Assembly (NCBI GenBank): GCA_003991915.1
Contig: RQTK01000771.1
Span: 158,063 to 222,062 of the forward strand
Direction of reading: 5' to 3'
DNA length: 64,000 bases
Origin: Elysia chlorotica
Taxonomy: Eukaryota; Mollusca; Gastropoda; Plakobranchidae
Shown one piece after another: positions 57,521-64,000 of this stretch; the stretch's first letter is position 1; every line of letters starts with the position of its first letter. The notes beneath the pieces are model-generated. The model was given only the letters and a program-made list of their open reading frames with translations. It made no database searches and was not told the origin of the DNA. Position numbers and translations under genes: made by a program.

Positions 57521-59100
57521 CATTGTAATAAACAAAACAAAACAAAACAAAAAAATAATATCCGGTAATAAGAAATACTAGTATTCCCTTTTCTCAGCTG
57601 CTTGCAGTCACACGTAGGCCCTATACTAACACTGACACCACCAGGAGGGAACAATATCCGACAAATAAATTTTGCCCGATCATAGGCTCTAATCGGGTAC
57701 CTTCCGATTGGAGGCCCTGTGTAATTTTTCTAGATTATTCACGTAAGCATGAAGGCTGTATAAATTACAAATCATAACGTCAGTCGGCTGATTAAAAAAA
57801 AAAATCCGATAGCCGCTTCCAGTTTAGTTATAACGACTTGACCTTTGTGTGGTTGTGGCTCATTAAAACGGCTAACTAATTGCAGCAAATTTCTAGTAGC
57901 GTTAGAATGTACTCCCTCTTGGTTTTTTCATGACTACTTAAAGTAAACGGTCGCCAAATCTGAATTTCAAAAACAAGATTTTCCATTCATCTATGAACAC
58001 GCAAACCATAAACAAGCCAACCTCAAAGGTAAACAGTCTACGTTCTGAAGTCTGCTTCATTTTGAACTGATATATTAAAGCGTAATATTTTCTTTGATGT
58101 TTTTTTTTATATTTTTTTTTTTTTTTTAAAGAAAATGCAATAACTGAAAATAATTAGAAAATGTTTAAACATCATTAAAGAAATGAGAGAAAATATTTTC
58201 TTAACATGATGCTATTTACCAGGGATGTGTGTAACAAAGTCGTGGTTCCTGGAATTGTTTCTCTTTGATTCAATTTTTTTTTCCTCTTTGGTAGTGTTAG
58301 GCTATTGCCCTCATTCGTTTTACGGACATCATTTTGTCGAAGAGAATGTTTTGGAAATGGGCCTTGTAAAGCCATGTTTAAGAAGGAGGTATCATCAATG
58401 AGGTCGGTACAACAATGCCCACCTGTACAGCTCATCTCCATCCGTCTATGGCAAGGTGAAAACTACATTGATTCGGCATCGCCCAAAAAGGGAAAAGAAT
58501 GTGGAAAGTAAACAAAAGGATGGACCAACAATCACGACAGTTTTCAAACTGAAATTTTACCTGTTTTCTAATTTACTTATGTCTCTATCTCTTTGGTGGC
58601 CAATTTCTGGTCTTGTCAATAAATTCTATTCTTATTTAACATGAAAATACGGTAGATACATTCACAGCAACCTTTCTTTAGGTTCGTGTTCTCAAATAGC
58701 AAATTCGATGTACAGTTTTCTGTGTTAGTTTTTAACTTACCATTAAAGCATTACGTGAACCTTCTTAGTTGGAGATAAGAAGAGCCGTGGTTTAAAAAAA
58801 AATTGACACACTATGTATCTGTGACATTAATTTCTGGAATTATTTTGTGACCAAGGGGAGAATATTGTATCTTTAAGTGTCCTACATTTTTCACAGTTGT
58901 TCCCCTTACATTACAAAGTTGTCAGACCTCAAAACCTCGAATTTTTTTTTTTTTTACTCTAGATCTATACATCTAGTTTTGACTCCAGTTCGCTTGGTGT
59001 AGGCTATAATAAATTAATATTGATAATTATGATCCCCCTCCCCGCTTTCTTCACAGAGACTCAAGTAGATCTAGTGAAAGGTCTACATGTAGAGGTCTCT
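57521..59100. other. No gene seen
   Basis: AT-rich, several poly-T runs (58100-58130, 58940-58960), only short ORFs. Confidence 0.6.
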
Positions 59101-59345
59101 CGTCTTTAAACTACATTTTAAAGAACATGTTCTATACTTTTACCATTCAGAGTGCTAATGACATTAATGTCTTTAAACTACGTTTAACCAACCATTTAAT
59201 GCACATGTTCTATACTTTTACCATTCAGAGAGATAAAGGAGTCATCGTTTCTATTAATAGAATGTTTTATCTTCTTAGGACACAATGGGCACAATACAGC
59301 CGTTACCCTGCTGATGTACCGTAAAAACAAACTCACTCACTCATT
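59101..59345 (+). mobile_element. LINE-type 3' end with internal 78-bp duplication
   Basis: ACATGTTCTATACTTTTACC starts at 59125 and again at 59203. The reading frame contains INVFKLRLTNHLM and ends WAQYSRYPADVP*, followed by AAACAAACTCACTCACTCA. The last part matches the fragment at 25405. Confidence 0.5.
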
Positions 59346-60124
59346 GTAGAAATAGATTGGCGTAAATGCATGCAAATTGAATTACAGTACATGTATTAAA
59401 ACGCAATTTATTCATGATATCGGAAGTTTCAAAAACTCTGTAACGGAAAGGGTTAAACCTATTTTTTGTATTCATATTTTTAAAGTCATCTTATTTTAAT
59501 TTTAAGCTGAAAAGGAGACAAACATGTCGCATTACCAACACAGGTCAACCAGTTTGAGTCTTTTTTCTGATATCATGTGGTGAGATATTCGAAATTAAAA
59601 AAAACACTTATATGCACAACCCTGGCAATCCGTTGGATCATAGGTTAACACGTCTAGTTAAAAGCATCCCTTTCTGGGGTTTAGCGTTAGGGGACAGGTA
59701 GAGTGGCGTAGTCGCTATTGTAAATTTGTTTTGTTTTGTTTGTTGTTGTTGTTGGTTTTTTTTTGGCTCGTTACTCCTTCGTACACAAAAAAATGACTGG
59801 ATAAACCAGTGATAGTAAGTTCGCGTGAAATATTGTTGTCACGAAATAATGTGTTGGTTTCTGTTTTCGTTTGTTCGACGTAACCGTGTCGCAACTATTT
59901 AGTAGCATGATTTTACACTTTATTCCATTTTTTTAAAACTTCTTAAGAACGGTAAAATGCATGAAATTACTTTAAAAAAAATCTCCTCAGGGACTAATGA
60001 GCCGGGGGAGTAACGAATGCTCCCTTTTTTTAAAATAATCATTATCATGTTTTTATTCACTATTATTGTAGGAAAACAAGAGTCAAAATAGGTATAACAG
60101 ATTCAGGGAAGTGATATTCTCTGC

Positions 60125-60310
60125 AGGGCGTCCGAACTCGCGCAAATGGTAGAGCGCTGGGCTCACAGTCAGGAAGTAGGCCCCTACATACTCGGTTCGA
60201 TTCCGTGGTCGAAGACATTACGCCCCTTATGGTTGGGTCAGTGTAAGAACTACACTACTACCAGCACGGCTCTCTCTCAGTCTAGCAGCACATACATTTT
60301 CGGACACTAC
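60125..60310 (+). mobile_element. tRNA-derived SINE, plus strand
   Basis: A box CGCGCAAATGGTAGAGCGCT (60142-60161) and B box GGTTCGATTCC (60202-60212). The body GGTTGGGTCAGTGTAAG recalls the GACTGGGTCGGTGTC of the other SINE family. The anticodon stem does not pair, so it is not a tRNA gene. Confidence 0.65.
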
Positions 60311-62058
60311 AGTGCCCTCTTTTAGGAACCTAGAACTAAAAAAAGCTAAGCTAGTCGAGGGATTCTCTCTTACACGTAATTGTGATCTCTGAAAAGACAC
60401 TTCTATGAAAGGATTTAATTTTGATAAGATTGTTTAGGCAAATAATTTTATATACCCGTAAAGCAATGGTTCTCTTTGTATCAGTTTGCAAATAAAAAAG
60501 AAAAGCACGTCAATGTAGTGTGCATTTATTGATCAATATTTCAATCATGAAGTTTTATTAATAGACAGAACACAGCAAGGAACACAAAACAAAAATATTT
60601 TGCAACGGTAATCTTTTTCTAAAAGTTTGAAATAACAAAACTTTCTGAATATTCTGTGTATGATAATGATGAAACGCCAGAAACGCTCAATTATTCCAAA
60701 GTAGCTTCCTGCATAAACAAATAGTGCAAGGGTTACAAAAAAAGTACATTTTTGTAGGTTGCAAATTCCGAAATATTATGTGTCGTATGAGTGGTGTACA
60801 ATATCTTCATAAAAAGAAATTACTTCTAACGGTTTTGAAAATACTAGTGGCCATAAGTACAAAGTTGTGGTAAGTTTAGAATTCGTCGTAAGATATGGAA
60901 ATGTGACGGCTCACAACAAATTGTAAGCTATGGTGAAGTTGTACGTACGACCCTAGACTACGATGAATCTTTCGAACCCCATAAACATTGAATATTACAA
61001 TGCGTACTTACTTATAAACAAAGGTAAATGAAGAATGGCTTGTGGTTAACATGAGTAAAACAACCATTAAGTATTGTTGACTTGTTATAAAAACCAAATA
61101 AAAAAAAACGTAAGAACATAATTATTTAAAAACATGGTTATTCTAACATACAATGTTATTTTGCTATCCCACCAAGGGCACACAATCTAAGAGAGAGAGA
61201 GAGCGAGAGAGAGAGAGAGAGAGAGAGAGAAGGGGGGAAGAGAGAGATTCAGATAGAGTATTTTGAATGATTATAGATGTACTTAAAACATTCATTACTG
61301 AACAACGTAATCTAAAAGAGAAATGCGTCATATAATGCCAGGGAGAAACAACGCACTCGTCTTTGTACAAGTGATGTTCGTTATAAGCTATTGCATATTA
61401 ACTGAAATTTTAACACGCTGTGTTCTTGTACATTTATTGGCAAAACGTGACTGTAACTTTATTTACAAAACAGTATAAATTTACTCTTCTTGTATCCATC
61501 CCTACACTACATCTGTATACATCATTTTCAATTCATTTACTCATCAAGTACTGAGTCTAGAGAAGACATATATGGTCCCAGCACGCCATTCATCTCTCAG
61601 CCTGGTGGACAGACATGGAATTGACACAGGCTCCCGTAGTAAACTGTACACAAATCTGGCAGTGGGCAACGGGAAACAACTGAGGTAATCTTAAGAATAA
61701 TCATAAAATTCAGCAAAATCAAGAGAGATACTCTCCCCTTTTTTCTTATGATATACTGCCGCACATCAATGTGGACACTCTGTTTTTTCTTTATCCTAAA
61801 TTCCTATCCAATAAGAGGAATGTGCCACTCCATTATCTTCTTTGTGCCAGAATATATTAAAACATATCCCCCTCTTTTTTTGTCCTTAGCTAAGAGTATG
61901 TATTCATATGAAAAGCAATACTTAGCTTCTTTACTTCTCTACATTCCGATAAAAATACAAGGACATTTTTGTTCTTTCTTTATTTATCCTATAATTATTG
62001 ATATTCTAAATAATCGTCAACTATCTTTTGTACTCTCTACTTATAAATAAAGAGTGTA
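60311..62058. other. Intergenic and possible innexin 3' region
   Basis: AT-rich except 61556-61690, which is GC-richer and might be an exon or old repeat. I could not fix a frame. Confidence 0.45.
61191..61247. repeat. (GA)n microsatellite
   Basis: GAGA array with one GCGA interruption and a GGGGGG block. Confidence 0.93.
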
Positions 62059-62064
62059 TTTATT
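62059..62064 (-). promoter_or_regulatory. Candidate polyadenylation signal of the innexin gene
   Basis: AATAAA on the minus strand (TTTATT on plus), about 215 bases past the innexin stop. The region is AT-rich, so a chance match is possible. Confidence 0.3.
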
Positions 62065-62278
62065 ACTCTCATTTTCTCTTTTCATGCTACATTCATTTAC
62101 ACCAAGAATAACACCCAATTTGTCGTTCCTAAAACTACATTCCTACACATCAGCAGGTAACACTCTCGTTGTCTCTTTCAAACCCACACATTCCAATACA
62201 TTAAAATGAAAACTCTCTTTGTCTCCTTCCATCTTCTACACTCCAATTTCACCAAGAGGAATACTCCCCGTTCCTATT

Positions 62279-63676
62279 TCATGTCTCCAGATTGCTTTGC
62301 CGCAACAGGAACACTCTGGTAACTTCCTCTCTACCCCAAACTTCAGCCTGAGAAAAAAACTTGACCGCCTCTGGTCCCGCGTTCTCCTGAGCCATGTAAA
62401 GAAGGAGGCGAGCGTCTACTGGAAGGTCAAGGCCAGAGTCAACGCTCAGTGTGCATGGCCTGACCACCAGCTTCAAGAGCCACACAAGAAAGCTGGACAC
62501 ATTGACCACCGTTAGAGCAGCTAGATAGGTCTGGACAATTAAGAACAGTGCAACGTTCATCTGCAACGCTGTTTCCAGGGTTCGGGTTACCTGGTCATCG
62601 TTTGGAGTTTGGTCGAGCATCGCAGAGTTTGGGGTATTGACATCCTCTGTTTCCGGCTCAAAGGAGCACTGCAGAAAATGCCTGTTTACACCCCTAACCT
62701 GTCGTATCGGTAGTTCACAGTTAAGAACTGTGGCAGGGGGCTGTATGTAGCCTTCTGTAGAGTTGTTTATTCCGCTGCCTGTAGTTGCATTCAGGGCTGA
62801 ATCAGCAAATCCCATCACATCAACATTTTCATTTTCCGCCTTCAGATCTTGACCCAATGCTTGGGCCTGCGGGAGTAGACGTTTGTGCACGACAACGAGG
62901 TCCACTATGACGGCCAGACACATTGAGATCTTGAGAAGAAGGTACAGAGAGCTGGCGGACCAGGAGCATGCTCGAATCTTCTCGACCGTGGCGCCTGCCA
63001 GTTCGTTATAGAGTTGTCTCCTGCCATCAGAGCTAAGTCCCGTTCCGGCTTTGGCCGACGCCAAGGTCTGACCAATGTTGATGCCACCTACCAGAGTGGT
63101 TAGTAAAGTCCACACAAGATGCGGGATCTTCAGGCAGATGGCAAGCAAGAACAAAGCATATGGTGTCACTGTGTAGAGAAAGTTTCGGGCGCTGTCTGTG
63201 TTTTCCGATTGCTTGACGTTCTTTACCTGTGACGCTTTCACTTTGACTTGGGGCCTCTGAAAGCTAGAAATTGTAGTTTCAGGTTTGAATCTTATTTGTT
63301 CACGGTCTTCAGGAAGGGGTGCGTTAAATGGAATATCATATAGGATTGCTCCATTACTTTCCCTTTCGGGATCAATGTCCTGAATGGCTAGGTTGTATGC
63401 TCTACCACAAGCTGCCTCGCTATAAGCCACCATGGAAGGGTTGAACTGATTAGGGCACCAGCACGTTGCCTTAAATCTAACTATTGGGTCCGGTAGATTC
63501 GCGCGGTGGGTTACTATGGGACTATCTCTATTAGTAGGATGATCATGTAACTGCAATTCAGGACTCAGGGGAAGTAACCATGTTATTATGGCCAGAACAA
63601 GCAGAAAAAGAACAGACAATGTGTGGTTGTAAAAATCAACCCTGTCCTCCGACAGAGAACGTGAAAAAGTCCCCAT
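62279..63676 (-). CDS. Divergent innexin (gap-junction/hemichannel protein), 465 aa
   Basis: I start at the ATG at 63676 because the longer ORF (to 63730) crosses a splice acceptor (TTTCTTTCTGCAG, minus strand), so a 5' UTR intron probably ends there. Innexins form gap junctions and hemichannels in protostome plasma membranes. Four hydrophobic segments are visible: 20-37, 167-190, 243-265 and 372-402. Loop 1 has TCWCPNQF (71-78) and a further Cys at 90, like the innexin CWCPAQF...C. Loop 2 reads TVLNCELPIRQVRGVNRHFL (316-335) then QC (336-337), matching the family's 'VTMCDF-IR-LGN-HR-TVQC'. The tail has DARLLLYMAQENAGPEA (421-437), like the conserved 'DA-LLLR-I--NAG'. Unusual points: the YYQWVP signature before TM2 is YTVTPYAL, loop 1 has three Cys (72, 74, 90), and loops 1 and 2 are long. 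Sequons NATT and NNST lie near 296-306. Confidence 0.9.
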   Translation of the reverse strand: MGTFSRSLSEDRVDFYNHTLSVLFLLVLAIITWLLPLSPELQLHDHPTNRDSPIVTHRANLPDPIVRFKATCWCPNQFNPSMVAYSEAACGRAYNLAIQDIDPERESNGAILYDIPFNAPLPEDREQIRFKPETTISSFQRPQVKVKASQVKNVKQSENTDSARNFLYTVTPYALFLLAICLKIPHLVWTLLTTLVGGINIGQTLASAKAGTGLSSDGRRQLYNELAGATVEKIRACSWSASSLYLLLKISMCLAVIVDLVVVHKRLLPQAQALGQDLKAENENVDVMGFADSALNATTGSGINNSTEGYIQPPATVLNCELPIRQVRGVNRHFLQCSFEPETEDVNTPNSAMLDQTPNDDQVTRTLETALQMNVALFLIVQTYLAALTVVNVSSFLVWLLKLVVRPCTLSVDSGLDLPVDARLLLYMAQENAGPEAVKFFSQAEVWGREEVTRVFLLRQSNLET

Positions 63677-63925
63677 TGTTGATGTCGACAGATATGAGCC
63701 TGCAGAAAGAAAGGAGAGTTTAAGGCACACTTTGACAGCTTACACAGGAATCTAGCAAAAATCAGTAAATGTATGTCCTAAATCTAAAAACTGGAAAGAG
63801 TATAATAACATTGTATGGTTTTACTGATTTCTCTACAATCCTACTTAGCTCATAAAACGGTTATTTGTGATGTTTAAGAAATCACGTAGAGTCGTAGTCA
63901 AAGTAGTAGTGGCAGAGGTAACAGT

Positions 63926-63930
63926 TGTAA

Positions 63931-64000
<70 letters not shown>
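63926..64000. repeat. (TAG)n microsatellite running off the window
   Basis: About 24 TAG units to the last base; true length unknown. Confidence 0.96.

Noticed and set aside
60125-60212. tRNA gene
   Set aside because: A and B boxes are good but the anticodon stem does not pair; fits a SINE.

Overview
The window is animal nuclear DNA, most likely from a gastropod mollusc or a close lophotrochozoan. The grounds are spliced genes with GT/AG introns, an innexin gene, a vestigial-like cofactor, tRNA-derived SINEs, decayed non-LTR retrotransposons, and very many long microsatellites ((CT)n, (GAT)n, (CTA)n, (AAT)n, (CTAT)n). The species is not proven. Protein family calls rest on reading motifs, not on a database search. 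Coding density is low: I can support five protein genes.

Layout. 1-6.7 kb is microsatellite-rich and holds an assembly gap. At 7.18-7.83 kb there is a 215-aa single-exon gene with a divergent TRAF/MATH-like fold. At 13.6-15.9 kb a two-exon, 413-aa gene has a helical N-terminus and a second TRAF-like C-terminal domain; the two may be an old paralogous pair. Between them lie a piggyBac-type MITE (12.15-12.41 kb), SINE remnants and a field of AGATCT/TCTAGA hexamers. 19-23.5 kb is SINE and (CT)n territory. A five-exon vestigial-like (VGLL2/3-type) gene spans 24.14-30.83 kb; its reading frame closes exactly across four introns and gives 501 aa. 31-47 kb is gene-poor and holds a 1.43-kb tandem duplication with (CTA)n at the junctions (37.4-40.6 kb), a second gap and several microsatellites. 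TTI2 (TELO2-interacting protein 2) is an uninterrupted 522-aa ORF at 48.77-50.34 kb, followed by decayed LINE fragments, a 28-bp minisatellite and a foldback element. A divergent innexin lies on the minus strand at 62.28-63.68 kb, and the window ends inside a (TAG)n array.

The genes do not form a pathway or operon. They are independent loci: a TEAD cofactor (vestigial-like), a chaperone cofactor for PIKK kinases (TTI2), a gap-junction/hemichannel protein (innexin) and two uncharacterised TRAF-fold proteins. The less expected material is the divergent TRAF-like pair, the unusual innexin, and the link between SINE tails and (CT)n microsatellites. I found no CRISPR array, operon or complete mobile element with an intact enzyme.
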